A DNA stretch of 64,000 nucleotides from Mactromeris polynyma (Eukaryota > Mollusca > Bivalvia > Venerida > Mactridae), in contig JASFXZ010000009.1 of the NCBI GenBank assembly GCA_032209605.1, positions 18,153,553-18,217,552 on the forward strand, in the 5' to 3' direction. The position numbers and the translations under genes were made by a program. This document shows, one piece after another, positions 23,470 through 35,709 of this stretch (its first letter is position 1; each line of letters begins with the position of its first letter). Below the pieces are notes generated by a model that was given only the letters and a program-made list of their open reading frames with translations, had not been told where the DNA came from and searched no databases.

Positions 23470-23490
23470 ACTTTTCCCCCTTGATTTACT

Positions 23491-24498
23491 TCACTGCTAT
23501 GGTAAAACTCAGGGGGGAAACTAGCATGCCCCTCAGTGGGATTGAACAGCACTATTTAATCTAGCAGAAAGAAAAATGAACACTAAAATGTTCTTGATTG
23601 GTGATATTAATTTAAGAACGTATGATTTATAATGTGTGTATTTCCACGTTCCTTCTTTACAAGTCAGTAAAGTACCAGTTATTGAGAGTTTTATGTATTT
23701 CATATATTTATATAACCTAACCGAAAGAAACTGAACAAAACTGAGAGACACCATGTCCTGTATCATTGCAGCCCTACTACACTGGCATTGATAATATACA
23801 GTTAACTCTCATTACAATAGAATATTTGTTTAACAACACAAATCTAGGCAGTGGGATCAAATATATGCACATTGCTTCATTGGTCAAATTCAATATAATG
23901 ACCTATTAAATACAATATAACTAGAGTTGACTGTTTTATATCATCTACTTGTGTGTTTGTTGGAATGATGTGCACATTTTATTCTAGAATCTGTTAAATT
24001 GATGTTAATTTCTTGCCTTATAGATGACAGTGATTCAAATCCAGTATCATGGAAGTAACCTTGCACCATTGGAGCAGTAATCATGGTAGAAGTCATCAGA
24101 ACATGGAAAAGACATTACAGAATATAATAGAACAGAATACACAGATAAGTGACTCTATTCACTTCATTTGTCTAAAATTTGTAATTTCTTTTGCCAATTA
24201 TGTTCAGTCTGTCCAGTGAAATTAGTTGGGAGAAGTTATGATGTATGCAGTACAAATCATTGCCTATTTCTTCCATGTTGAACAAAGATGTTACCTATAG
24301 TCATTTTAAGCATTGTTTGTACCTGTTAATATCATTGGTCAACAAAAAACATCAAAAATCATCATCATCTAGAAGTAGAAAGAGTGATTGACTGGCGTAG
24401 TAACAGCAATAAAAATATGTAAGTTGTATTCTTTACTACAATTTTGTTTATTTATTTTATCATCATTTAAAGTTTTCATTTATCATCATCTCATTCAT
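23491..24498. other. AT-rich non-coding stretch
   Basis: No gene is supported. A 31-nt stop-free segment between a possible acceptor (cttatag ending 24023) and donor (gtaacc at 24055) is too short to call as an exon. Confidence 0.4.
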
Positions 24499-24720
24499 TA
24501 TACCCCCCTAGCAAACAAGGTTTGGGGGTATACAGGAGTCACTCTGTTGGTTGGTCGGTTGGTCTGTTAACAAAAGCTTTTGGAGCGAACTACATCTACA
24601 GCTTTTGGAGGATTTTCATGAAACTTCACATGGACAATCTCCATGATGAGTTGTAGTGTGTGACATAATCATCATGGACTGTATATAAGCTTGATATACA
24701 GCTCTTTTTTTCTGACAAAG
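24499..24720 (+). repeat. Dispersed repeat with 'tataccccc' hairpin start
   Basis: It opens with an inverted repeat (tatacccccc at 24499, gggggtata ending 24532) and continues with a ggttggtcggttggtctg tract and ttttggaggattttcatgaa. I recall this arrangement as the start of a common bivalve repeat. The 3' limit is not clear. Confidence 0.55.
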
Positions 24721-26791
24721 TGGTACTGCTGGGGTATTACTCACTTCCAGTGATAGTTTTAGTATCCTTGGTTGGTGTTTGTGGTGTTAGAGAGATGTTG
24801 GTTGAGTAACATGTTGAATGGTCCAGGGAAGGGAAGTCCCATTAATTGGTCAGTTTATAGATGTGGTTTTGTTGTTGCATTGACTGGTTTCTGTGGTAGG
24901 TAATGCATGGAAGACAGTAACTTACAGAAAGCAAAATCAAGGCGCTGTAATTCATTTCAAATTTTGTGTATATACCTGTGCATTTGAAAGTGTTTTAAGT
25001 AATGTACATTTGCTCTATGCTTTGACAAAAAAGCCTCAGTCTGATTGGATGAATTTTAGAAATGTCAGAAATTGTGTGAGAGAATTATATTTGGTGAGAA
25101 AATGTATTTTTTCTGTCTGGCTTTCTTCCATCAAACTGTAGAAACATGCATGAATAGAAAAGAGTTATTTTTCAATGGAATTATATAAGATATGCTATAT
25201 AATGCATAATACATGTAGTTTTGTGATTCCGTATATTGAGTAAAGACCATTTCTGTAGGCGGACTGTCTGACAGAGTGCATTGACCAAAGTCTGTTACAG
25301 TAAAGGTTACAAGTCAACATGTATTCAGATTATTTCAATTGTGTGAATATGGTTAGAATTTTCCATATTTTTCAGTTAGCAGAGTTAGATACATACTTAA
25401 ATTATTTTGACTCACCTGAGCTAGTTTTTATGGCTTGTTTGAAATACTGTCCTGTGCTCTACATGGTAATATTAGCTACAAAAGAATATTAGTTGTGATA
25501 AGCAGGGGCATTGTCAGCGATAAGTTAAAAATTGAAAAACAAATATGACCAAAAGTGGACCCCTCCATAGAAAGTCTGAAAATGGCCCAGCTACACACAC
25601 CCCTGATAGGTGATTAATAATTTGAAATAATGTATAAACCAAAGATAATGCTGTTATATTGCCAGTGCATTTATACCTGGTACAGTTTAGTTACAGTTTA
25701 TTATGTATATTATACTCACAATACTTAATACTCTTACATGTCTTCCCACTGACAAGTGACCATGATGCAGTAGTTGTCTTACTCGTTGTCCGTAAAACAT
25801 TCTGGTTTGTAGTCCTATTATCCATCCTGTTGGGCCATTAATCCCTCTCTGAAGGCCCTGGGGGTATTGCTTGGCTTTTGTTGTCGTAGCTGGTGTGGAT
25901 GTATAAAGTATTGAGAAAAATGTTACCTAAATGAGATTGTGATGATCGTAATGACATACATAACTGTGCGACAGCAAGTATATTCGGTACAGTTAAATGT
26001 CTTGTCTTACTACAGATCTGTCTATATGTTGCATGCACATATGAATGAATGTTACTTGATAAGAAAGATCCATTTTGGATTATGATGGTCTCATAACACA
26101 GATTAATTGGAAAGCATGGAATGGTCCTTCAGTGTGTCGATTGATATGAGTCCATAAATAGAAGAGTCTTTCGTATCAGGAAGAATGTTCTGGTCATGAC
26201 AGTGGTTGTTATTTAACTGATAAGGGATATAACCACTGTGGGGAGCTTGGTTGATGTATGTTGTATGCACATGATTAGAAAAGGTATTGAAGTTTGATAT
26301 TAAAACTTGTTTTGGGTCATTGTAACAGAGATCTTCTTTTTTTATTCATGCATGGTTCATTACTACAGGTATTATGATAACTGTGTATGAACTCATTTTA
26401 AAGATAAGGGCAGTGGTCCTGAAATGCTGATATATAATCAAAGTGCTGTAAGGACTGTAGGCATGGGCTGCTGAAAGTTGGATTGAGGGTTTGCTTGCTT
26501 GTTATAGATGTAGTGATTTGTTTGCACACAAATTATCACATAATGTATTATTTCGGGAAACTGGGACATCATCTTATATTCAAAATTGTATGACAATTTG
26601 CTTAAAATTTTGTGTTTATCAGATTTTTTGTGTCTTAATTAGTCTATGTTATACTTGCTTGTTGTATGCACTTATCAAATTGTACTATTTATGGTGAGCT
26701 TTTTGGATCCTTGGATGTCCGTTGTCATGCATTGTGAATCGTGCGTCGTGCATCAACATTTTCTTGAAACAACAACTCTACCTATACATGT
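24721..26791. other. AT-rich non-coding stretch
   Basis: No gene is supported. The word gactcacctgagctag near 25408 resembles the opening of the dispersed repeat better seen at 42085. A 14-codon stop-terminated segment after a possible acceptor at 25258 is within chance expectation. Confidence 0.4.
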
Positions 26792-27367
26792 ACCACTATA
26801 TGGATTTTGTCCAAATTTTACAGGAATGATCCTTGGTTAGGCCTCTTTCAAAGTTGCATAAGTCATTTCGGTCCGCTGCATAATTAGGTCACAGGAGCAA
26901 AAAAAGTGTAAAATTTGAAATTGTTCTTGTCCAAAACCCTAAGGTCTAGAGCTTTGATATTTGGTGTGTAGCATTGTCTAGTGGTCCTCTTACAAGATTG
27001 CATAAATTATTAAGTTCCGTCAAAAAACATGGCTGCCAGGGGGCGGGGATTGTTCCCTATATGTATATAGTGGAAACTATAAACATCATCTCCTCCTAAA
27101 CCACTCTATGGATTTTGACCAAACTTCACAGGAATGATCCTTAGGTGGTCCTCCTTCGAAGTTATATGAATGGTTCTGGTCTGTTGCATAAGTAGGTCAC
27201 AGGAGCTAAAAATAGATTTTAAAAGTAAACTTTGAAAATCTTCTTGTCCCAAACCACAAGGTCTAGAGCTTGGTGTGAAGCATTGTCTAGTTGTCCTCTT
27301 ACAAGACTCATACATTATTAAATTCTGTCATGTTCCCCATATGTATATATTGGAAACTATAATTTTT
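26792..27367 (+). repeat. Two tandem copies of a ~305-bp dispersed repeat
   Basis: Copy 1 starts at 26792 (ccactatatggattttgtcc) and copy 2 at about 27100 (ccactctatggattttgacc). Both share caggaatgatcctt, gtcacaggagc, aaggtctagagct and gcattgtctag in the same order. Copy 1 also has ggctgccagggggcgggg near 27031. The family is familiar to me from bivalve genomes. Confidence 0.8.
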
Positions 27368-27787
27368 GGATTGTATGATTTATAATAATTTTGTATAATG
27401 GTATTAAGAAATCGGGAAATATAAAACACAGTGATAACAACTATTTAGAAGACTATTTATCGGAAACCTAATCTGACATTTTATATAAATTGGGCAGAGA
27501 TGTAGTAAGTATGTTTGCGGTGACAGTTTTCTCTTGAAGATTACCCCATCCATTAGTTTGAACATCTCTTTGTTTATCCAGTAGTATTTTGCCTCTGGAC
27601 TTGACAAGAACAAGGCCCCTTCCTCCGGTTCGCATTGGTTGTGCAGAAATGGGTGAAAAACTTGCAAGTTGACATCCTTCGCTTGGGAAATATATTCTTA
27701 CATAATGATCCTTTTTACACGCTATATTTGCACAAGTTTAACATATTTACAAGAATATCACATAACCTTTTTTAGTTTCACATATTT
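27368..27787. other. Short non-coding stretch next to the gypsy remnant
   Basis: This may include unrecognised 3' parts of the retroelement (the integrase side), but no integrase motif is visible. No LTR was found. Confidence 0.35.
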
Positions 27788-28384
27788 TTAACATTTCTTG
27801 CGCGCTAAATGACCAAAGCTGTCGATGCGCCATAAAACAACATAATAATAATAATCCTTCGCTTGGGACTGGTTGAGCTCTTGGGCTGTAAAACCCCAGC
27901 TACATGGGTTTCTGGGGGATGTTACTTCCGGTAGTCTCACACTGCCATTGACCATCACCAACAATTTGTTTATGGATATATCCATCGACACCTCTTGTCT
28001 ATGGGTGTGACAAAACCCTTCCTTGTTTTGGACGCTTTGCTCAAGCTGTATAGTAAGTGAATCTTGTGCAGCCATTATATCCCCTTGGTTGTAGCCTTCA
28101 CTGGACTCTTGGGAACAAACTGCTCCCACTGTTGTGTTATCGCTTGGCACTGTCATTAACTGCAAACTTCCACTATTAGCATAGTTCACTGCATTGTCTG
28201 CCTCCTCAATGAAACTTCTCCACTGTGCATGAGCCCGACAGCAATAATTGCATCCTCCACATGGGAAACCCTTTGGCTGTATCCCTGTCAAGTACGAGGA
28301 ACAATGGGTCAATCTGTCCAGTAGTCTTGATAAGGCGTCAGTGCTCCCATGCTTGTATCCTGGTCGGTTCTTAACAACCATGTG
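27788..28384 (-). pseudogene. Post-RNase H spacer of the gypsy pol remnant
   Basis: The frame is open from about 28447 and first completes RNase H with a KNRPGYKHGSTDALSRL block, the usual closing H-x-x-x-D-x-LS pattern. About 170 residues of low-similarity spacer follow, including a CGGCNYCC cluster. A TAQELNQSQAKD stretch near the end resembles the sequence that commonly precedes the integrase zinc finger in this family. The frame ends before any HHCC finger or integrase core. The fragment therefore seems truncated just upstream of integrase. Confidence 0.7.
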
Positions 28385-28760
28385 GTATTGTGCTAGTTCT
28401 TCCATCCACAGGGCAAGCTGTCCTTGGCGGTCCCTGAACCTCAACAACCAGGTCAGACTTTAGTGATCGGTCCTTACACCGTAAACACTTTCCCCAATAA
28501 GTAATACCTGAATTGCCTTGTAAACCTTTAAATGCTCAGCAGCTCTTTACAAGTAGACAATATCTTTTTTGTTCCGGAGTGAGGGCAAAGCTGCCATAAG
28601 CGACCACTCTCTCCCTGCCATTGTGGACTTGACTAAGGATGCCTCCAATGGCCCAGTTAGAGGCATCAACATCCAGTATGAAAGGGTCTGAGGGATTTGG
28701 GATTGCTAACACCTGAGGTTCCACCACGGACCTCCGCAACTTTTCAAATGCTGTTTGTTG
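28385..28760 (-). pseudogene. Ty3/gypsy RNase H remnant
   Basis: The domain opens with a FILDVDASNWAIGGILSQ block (28690-28630), which carries the first catalytic Asp and the usual gypsy RNase H context. It continues with a YGSFALTPEQKRY segment and then, in another frame, a WLLRFRDRQGQLALW block near 28455-28410. An in-frame TAA near 28463 lies inside the conserved TDH-SLTWLL region. Together the shift and stop show decay. The family role is removal of the RNA strand after reverse transcription. Confidence 0.88.
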
Positions 28761-28883
28761 TTCCTCCTCCCATATAAACTTCTGTTTCCCTGTGATGGCA
28801 TACAGAGGTTGCGCTAGTTTTGCGAAATCTTTAATGAAGGCCCTGTGATCATTTACAAAACATAGGACAGTTCAGGACTGCCC

Positions 28884-29310
28884 AGTTGGTAACTGATTGT
28901 ATATTTTTCTCAGTCACGGACAACTATTCCCCATTGACCATTCTTTCCAAGAATTCCACCTCAGTCTGGAAAAATCAGCATTTCTGGGGTTTCAGCTTCA
29001 ATCCATGTTCCCTGAAGCCCTTAAATGCCTCTTCTAAGTTTTCCAGGTGTTCTCTAAAGGTCTTGCCCATCACCAGGATATCATCCAGAAATGCCAAGAC
29101 GGTCTTCCAGGTCAGTCCTCGGAGAACCAGGTTGACCACGCGAGTAAGTGGCTGGTGCATTTGTTAGACCAAACCCCATCAGTACATGTTCAAATAGACC
29201 GTACCTGGTGATGAATGCTGTCTTTTTCCTATCCTCTGGTTTAATGCCCACCTGCTTATATGCCGCATTGGCGTCCAGTTTAGAAAACCATATGTTCCCC
29301 GTAAGTGAAT
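28884..29310 (-). pseudogene. Ty3/gypsy reverse transcriptase remnant
   Basis: The minus strand encodes the palm motifs of gypsy RT in order. A FSKLDANAAYKQV block (near 29283-29245) contains the first catalytic Asp. A GFGLTNAPATYS block (near 29175-29140) follows, then the catalytic FLDDILV (near 29085) and a HGLKLKPQKC stretch ending near 28975. The NAPATYS block and the FLDDILV block lie in different frames, so a single-base frameshift occurred near 29140. A stop codon follows the KC at 28975, and the frame resumes with a VEFLGK motif. The fingers domain upstream is missing. Known family role: RNA-templated DNA synthesis during retrotransposition. This copy cannot do it. Confidence 0.9.
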
Positions 29311-30748
29311 CTCATTAAATGCTGTTCATGTCTGTATAAAGGTTGAAATGCTTATATTCACATATCATGTAACTGAAAAAGGCAGTAGCCTATTATTGAG
29401 TGTCCAATTTTAAAACATTGTAAGGCATAGGGTTACTTTTCTTGCTTGGCATTATTGTTTAAGAATACATTCAGAAAATGTAAATAAATATAAGCACTCC
29501 ATTAGTGAAGGAATTCAATCCATTATAAAAATGTTACAAATGAATAATGAATCTTTCTTGGGATGGTTAGATAGTCAACAGGGTAAATCACAAAGTATAA
29601 TTCTTTTGCATACTAATTGTTCTAATAGAGCAAGCACTTGTCCATTAGTTAGAATGTATAAGCTTTAACAGAACAGAACAGAACTAATTAATGCAAAATC
29701 AGACATTGGTTATCACATGGCAAAATCCCTTCATACAATCATGATACAATTCTGAGAAAATGGAATACTGGCATACTGAATACAATCTCAGGTTTAATAC
29801 ATTTATGAGCAGGTTGTCAACATATTTCTGATTTATGTTTTCTTAGATCAGTGGCTTATGAGCCATTTGTCACTTATCAATACAAGAACATAAGGGTATA
29901 CTTAGATGAACAACTCAACTCTTACATAATTAAAGCAACCACTGTTTGATGAATAAATCTCTAATGTCTAAAGCAGTACATAGTTACATCTTGGTAAAAA
30001 TGCACAGTGATATTCATTGACTTTACATGTACAATTCAATCAACAAACTTATAATGATTAAAAATACATAATTGCTTATATAATTTATGAAACATTTTTA
30101 CTTTGAGATCTTTTTACAAAGATATTTAATAGGTGTTTTAATACTTGACATTCTCAGTTATAACACTTGTTGAAGACCAAATTATTTGATGTATTGCAAT
30201 AGTCTGGGAAATGTTAATGGCTAATTTTACTTTATTTCTTTAAATTCCAGTGCATTTTAAGATCCTGTAATTTTCCTCATATTTTTTTATTGGATAAATT
30301 GTCATGAAGTATATGACTTCTAGAAAATTAGTAATTAATTATATATACACAATGCTTTGTAAAGATTGGTAATGTTGATTTGAGATCTCACCTTTTACAA
30401 AGAAAAGTAATACATATGGTACTATCAGACTTTAAAGTACCTTATTAATAGAAAGTGATTTAAAGGCATTCTGGTGTTAATATGTCAGCTGGTTTTGGAT
30501 TGTTTAAGGGTGATTCTTGGTTGTCTTGTTGTTGCATAAATAGTTAAAATCTTGTAAATGAGAGGAATTTTTTCAGGAGTATTAATGTTAAAGCAAAAGT
30601 TGATGTAGGATTAGATCACCAAGATATTTAAGGTGTATCAGAGATTTGTCATACTCCTGATTATTTACTATGCATTAGGTGGATTGTGTCAGGTTTCATT
30701 GTGATTGCAACATTATAGATGATAATGACAAACAACTCTGCAATTGTA
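29311..30748. other. AT-rich non-coding stretch
   Basis: No gene or repeat family is visible between the gypsy remnant and the first hairpin satellite cluster. Confidence 0.45.
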
Positions 30749-32578
30749 CAAATGGTGTTTACTTAGACTGCTGTTTATTAAATGGGAGCTGAAATCAGAT
30801 TGAATACACAATGTACATTGACAATGAGATCAATTTATTTTGAGCTGCCTGTCAGGATGTGAGGCAATGCTGTAATGTGGCTGAACATCTATTCGAACCT
30901 AATTTCTCTGTTTGGATAGGTGAGTCCTTAATAGTATTTGTTCTTTCTATTCGAATAGGCAGCGTCTTGTTCTTGACTGGGGACTTTCAAATTTTGGCCT
31001 TTGTGTAAAATAAATTTACACCTCTCTATAGAATGTCACAAAACTGTCCTTCTCAGGACAAAAACTGTCCTTTTTAGGACAACATCTCAGTGACAAAAAA
31101 ACTGTCCTTTTTAGGACAACTTCTCGATTGACAAAAAAACTGTCCTTTTTAGGACAACTTCTCGATTGACAAAAAAATTGTCCTTTTTTGGACATATTCT
31201 CGATTGACAAAAAAACTGTCCTTTAGGACAACTTCTCAATTGACAAAAAAACTGTCCTTTTTAGGACAACTTCTCGATTGACAAAAAAACTGTCCAAATG
31301 GTGTTTACTTAGACTGTTGTTTATTAAATGGGAGCTGAAATCAGATTGAATACACAATGTACATTGACAATGAGATCAATTTATTTTGAGCTGCCTGTCA
31401 GGATGGGAGGCAATGCTGTAATGTGGCTGAACATCTATTCGAACCTAATTTCTCTGTTTGGATAGGTGAGTCCTTTATAGTATTTGTTCTTTCTATTTGA
31501 ATAGGCAGCGTCTTGTTCTTGACTGGGGACTTTCAAATTTTGGCCTTTGTGTAAAATAAATTTACACCTCTCTATAGAATGTCACAAAACTGTCCTTCTC
31601 AGGACAAAAACTGTCCTTTTAAGGACAACTTCTCGATTGACAAAAAGCTGTCCTTTTTAGGACAACTTCTCGATTGACAAAAAAACTGTCCAAATGGTGT
31701 TTACTTAGACTGTTGTTTATTAAATGGGAGCTGAAATCAGATTGAATACACAATGTACATTGACAATGAGATCAATTTATTTTGAGCTGCCTGTCAGGAT
31801 GGGAGGCAATGCTGTAATGTGGCTGAACATCTATTCGAACCTAATTTCTCTGTTTGGATAGGTGAGTCCTTTATAGTATTTGTTCTTTCTATTTGAATAG
31901 GCAGCGTCTTGTTCTTGACTGGGGACTTTCAAATTTTGGCCTTTGTGTAAAATAAATTTACACCTCTCTATAGAATGTCACAAAACTGTCCTTCTCAGGA
32001 CAAAAACTGTCCTTTTAAGGACAACTTCTCGATTGACAAAAAGCTGTCCTTTTTAGGACAACTTCTCGATTGACAAAAAAACTGTCCAAATGGTGTTTAC
32101 TTAGACTGTTGTTTATTAAATGGGAGCTGAAATCAGATTGAATACACAATGTACATTGACAATGAGATCAATTTATTTTGAGCTGCCTGTCAGGATGTGA
32201 GGCAATGCTGTAATGTGGCTGAACATCTATTCGAACCTAATTTCTCTGTTTGGATAGGTGAGTCCTTAATAGTATTTGTTCTTTCTATTCGAATAGGCAG
32301 CGTCTTGTTCTTGACTGGGGACTTTCAAATTTTGGCCTTTGTGTAAAATAAATTTACACCTCTATAGAATGTCACAAAACTGTCCTTCTCAGGACAAAAA
32401 CTGTCCTTTTAAGGACAACTTCTCGATTGATAAAAAAACTGTCCTTTTAAGGACACCACTCAATTGTCACAAAACTGTCCTTTTAAGGACACTACTCAAT
32501 TGTCACAAAACTGTCCTTTTAAGGACACAACTTCATTGTCGACCAACTGTCCTTTTCAGGACAACCTCTATAGATTGG
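30749..32578 (+). repeat. Composite hairpin satellite, cluster 1
   Basis: Four units start at caaatggtgtttacttag (30749, 31294, 31691, 32087), giving periods of about 545, 397 and 396 bp. Each unit has a ~280-bp unique part followed by 37-bp monomers that contain tgtccttttt-aggaca, a 6-7-bp stem hairpin, and cttctcgattgacaaaa. The unique part has an AATAAA and an exon-like 64-bp segment. Monomer number per unit varies, explaining the length differences. The 3' edge holds more diverged monomers (ggacaccactcaattgtca). Confidence 0.92.
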
Positions 32579-33998
32579 CTACATTACAAATTAATATAAA
32601 CTACAACCATTTTTGATCTCATTGATCTCGGTTTGTAGCTATCGTTGGGTTCAAAATTAGTCTAAATAATAATCATTTGTTACGAGAGCTGAGTTTTTGT
32701 TGATATCATTTTTAATAACAAACCTATCACTCTGAAATGCTTCCACATTCAGTCAATGTTCGGTAAATGTGTGTTCCTCAAAATAATCTTTAATATGAAA
32801 GAAGAAACAACACAAGCTCCTTGCATTGTTCTTTACAGTCACAAAATTAGCTGATTTGTTATCAACTGAATGTATAACTTCGGCTGGGGGAGAGGCAAAT
32901 CTTTACATGAGACTCAATAGAGGAGTGCCTGATAGGCAAAGAGTATAAGAATATGAAGGGTTTAGAAATAAAAGGTTTAAAAAGATAGAAAAGTTATAAA
33001 CAGATTTTTGTAAAAACATACAAAAATGAGTTTTTTTTCTTGAAAGATGAAAACATGAAGCTAAGTTACTACAACTCAAAAAACTGTGTTAAAAATATAT
33101 ATGTAAGGAACAAGAACATAGAATTTTACCATTGTATAAAAGCTTTCCAGACTATAAGCTTATTTTTTATTCAAAATTATTTTATGCTGGAAATTGTTTG
33201 GGATGTAAATGTAATCTGTAATTACTTTCCAGCTTTCTTTTAACCATATTTTTGTGTTAAGTTTGAAAATAGTGTTTTCATTGCATAACTTAATATCACT
33301 TGGTAGCAGAGCTTTTTTTCAAGATGTGAAATAGTGCTGTTTTATGGGAGATGATTGCTTTATAAATCATTTATGTAAGTGCAAACTGAGTTTTGATTCT
33401 ATGTATGGGGAAGTCATCAAGTAAAAAACTTGCTCCCCAAATTCTTTAATCAGAACAACACAAAAATGTACACCATTAAACTTCAAGCCATGTGATCACT
33501 GACGATCAGACAAACAGTACAGGTGAAAAGCTTTTGAAAATATTGACACTGACACACTGATAAAGCTCTCATTGGCTAATGTAGTCATACAATATTGGAA
33601 CAATTATAGAGTTAAACTTTATAATTACATGCAAGGTTATCAGGAAATGGGTACATACTCAATGTACCTGGAAGAGTTGTTAAAGCTCTTTGCTGGTAAA
33701 TCCATATAACACAAAAGCTTTATGATTACATAATGAACAGTGTTTCTTTGCTCTATCAGTGCAAGACTGGGGTTTACATGTTTTAAAAACATAGCTATAT
33801 TTGTGAAAATTGATTACTCATCAGATTACATGTATGTTTGAAACATGTTGTGTTTAATAGAAACAGGATAATTATGACTTACATGGGTATGTATGGTTAG
33901 GGGGTGGAAAACTATTGCTTGAACAACTTCAATCTTAGATATGGTTTGCTTTTTATAACTTTACATTTAACTGACATGTTGGCGGCGTCCACATGGTT
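32579..33998. other. AT-rich non-coding stretch
   Basis: No gene is supported. An imperfect inverted repeat at 33403-33439 (tggggaagtcatcaag with cttgctcccca) could form a hairpin. Nothing else stands out. Confidence 0.4.
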
Positions 33999-34790
33999 TC
34001 CGCTCTCTAAGTCAAAGAGTTTTCATCCGATCTTCACCTAACTTGGTAAAAATGTTTGTGGGCATAATATCTCGGCCAAGTTCGATAACCAGCCACATTG
34101 CCCCAGGCACTTCTGAACTATGGCCCTTGAATTATCCAAAATTGGCAAAATTAGCATTGACCGCTCTCTAAGTCAAACAGTTTTCATCAGATCTTTACCA
34201 AACTTTGTGAAAATGTTTGTGGACATAATATCTTGGCCATGTTCGATAACCAGCCACACCGCCCAAGGTACTTCGAAATTATGGCCCTTGAATTATCCAA
34301 AATTGGCCAAATTAGCCTTGTCCGCTCTCTAAGTCAAAGAGTTTTCATCCTATTTTCACCTAACTTGGTGAAAATGTTTGTGGGCATAATATCTCGGCCA
34401 AGTTCGATAACCAGCCACATTGCCCCAGGCACTTCTGAATTATGGCCCTTGAATGATCCAAAATTGGCAAAATTAGCCTTGACCGCTCTCTAAGTCAAAC
34501 AGTTTTCATCCGATCTTTACCAAACTTTGTGAAAATGTTTGTGGGCATAATATCTCGGCCAAGTTCGATAACCAGCCACGCCATCCAAGGTACTTCGAAA
34601 TTATGGCCCTTGAATTATCCAAAATTGGCCAAATTAGCCTTGTCCGCTCTCTAAGTCAAACAGTTTTCATCTGATCTTCACCTAACTAGGTGAAAATGTT
34701 TGTGGGCATAATATCTCGGCCAAGTTCGATAACCAGTCATATCGCTCATGTCACCCAGGAGTTACCACCCTTTGATTTTAGAAATTTCCT
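33999..34790 (+). repeat. 161-bp tandem repeat, five copies
   Basis: Units start ccgctctctaagtcaaa-g/c-ag near 33999, 34161, 34321, 34482 and 34644 and include gcataatatctcggccaagt and atggcccttgaattatcc. Two subtypes alternate: cattgccccaggcacttct and cgcccaaggtacttcg (or catccaagg). The higher-order period is therefore about 322 bp. The fifth copy diverges toward its end. The core word is familiar from bivalve repeats. Confidence 0.9.
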
Positions 34791-35541
34791 AAAATTCGTC
34801 TTGTTTTAACTCTGAGCTGTGTCTAATATGACGGGCGTATTTTGTGACAGTTTGGCACTCTTGTTCTTACAACAGATTGACCTCATATTATCAAACTGAT
34901 GTCACTGTCACAACTTGTAATAACATTACAATTGGAGAAAGAGAAGTACAAAGAATGTAACATTAATTCACAAAACAAAACTTGAAAGTTCAAACACAGT
35001 GCATTCTTTCCAGTCTGTCTTGTATAATCACAAATTGAATATCCATGAACTATTCCTTCCTAATGTTCACTGCTTTAGAGAAAACCCAAAGTGAGTCAAA
35101 TTTAATGAAACCCATCAGTGTATAATGTCAGTCATGTTGGTTGATGGAATAGGTCTTACAACTTGTATGGAGGATATGGAGTTTCTATATTTGATATTGC
35201 ACATACAGCATACCAGGCTGTGTAAAATTTTGAAAATTGCTCTATTCCTTAGAATGGTCATGTTAATATTGTGTGATAGAATGGATAAAATATCCTACTA
35301 TTTAAATTGGTACAGTAAGATAATAATTGATATTGTGCATACAACAAGGCCAAATTCTTGAGTATAACATGACAGAAATTGACATGGACATAGTGTATAT
35401 AATATTGTTAGCATGGTCAAGGTCAAATTGGTTTAGACATACAATAATCCTCATACAGTTGGGCGCATTGATAAACAAAACACAAAAATGTATCAGATAT
35501 TATGTCTGATTTTTAGAACATTGTATTTTTGTAGATAAAAT
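34791..35541. other. AT-rich non-coding stretch
   Basis: No gene or repeat is seen apart from short open frames without features. Confidence 0.4.
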
Positions 35542-35709
35542 AGTTCTTTGTAAGTATTGCTTTGGCTCAGAGGGAAAAATTAAATTTGAATTGGGAAAGT
35601 TCTTTGCAAGTATTGCTTTGGCTCAGAGGGAAAAATTAAATTTGAATTGGGAAAGTTCTTTGCAAGTATTGCTTTGGCTCAGAGGGAAAAATTAAATTTG
35701 AATTGGGAA
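35542..35709 (+). repeat. 56-bp tandem repeat, three near-perfect copies
   Basis: Three units begin agttctttg(t/c)aagtattgc and end aatttgaattgggaa. Only one base differs between the first and the other two, so the expansion is very recent. Flanks are ordinary AT-rich DNA. Confidence 0.95.

Larger units (their letters stand above)
22986..23490 (+). mobile_element. Tandem trimer of a tRNA-derived SINE
   Basis: Three ~190-bp units each contain a tRNA-like head followed by a shared tail (ttcatttacttcaatggtgg, then cggcccacagtggttgagcc and a ggaagggggaggagtgtaat link). The units start near 22986, 23178 and 23364, and the third lacks the full tail. Heads carry pol III A-box and B-box matches. Head-to-tail SINE trimers are unusual because SINEs insert singly, so this one may have been amplified by unequal exchange. 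Confidence 0.8.
27788..29310 (-). mobile_element. Decayed Ty3/gypsy retrotransposon fragment (RT and RNase H)
   Basis: Read on the minus strand, reverse transcriptase comes first, then RNase H and then the spacer before an integrase. This is the Ty3/gypsy pol order. Protease, gag, most of integrase and both LTRs are absent from what I can see. At least two in-frame stops and one frameshift interrupt it, so the copy is dead and truncated at both ends. It probably sits in an intron or between genes. Confidence 0.9.

Noticed and set aside
24024..24054. 31-nt microexon between ttatag and gtaacc
   Set aside because: Too short to stand without RNA data, and its phase does not fit the candidate exon at 37360.
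25259..25303. Short terminal exon (14 codons then TAA) after ttctgtag
   Set aside because: An open run of this length is expected often by chance, and the acceptor is ordinary.
31016..31210. Minus frame with repeated CPKKDSF words
   Set aside because: Translation of the hairpin satellite monomers. A 37-bp period is not frame-preserving.
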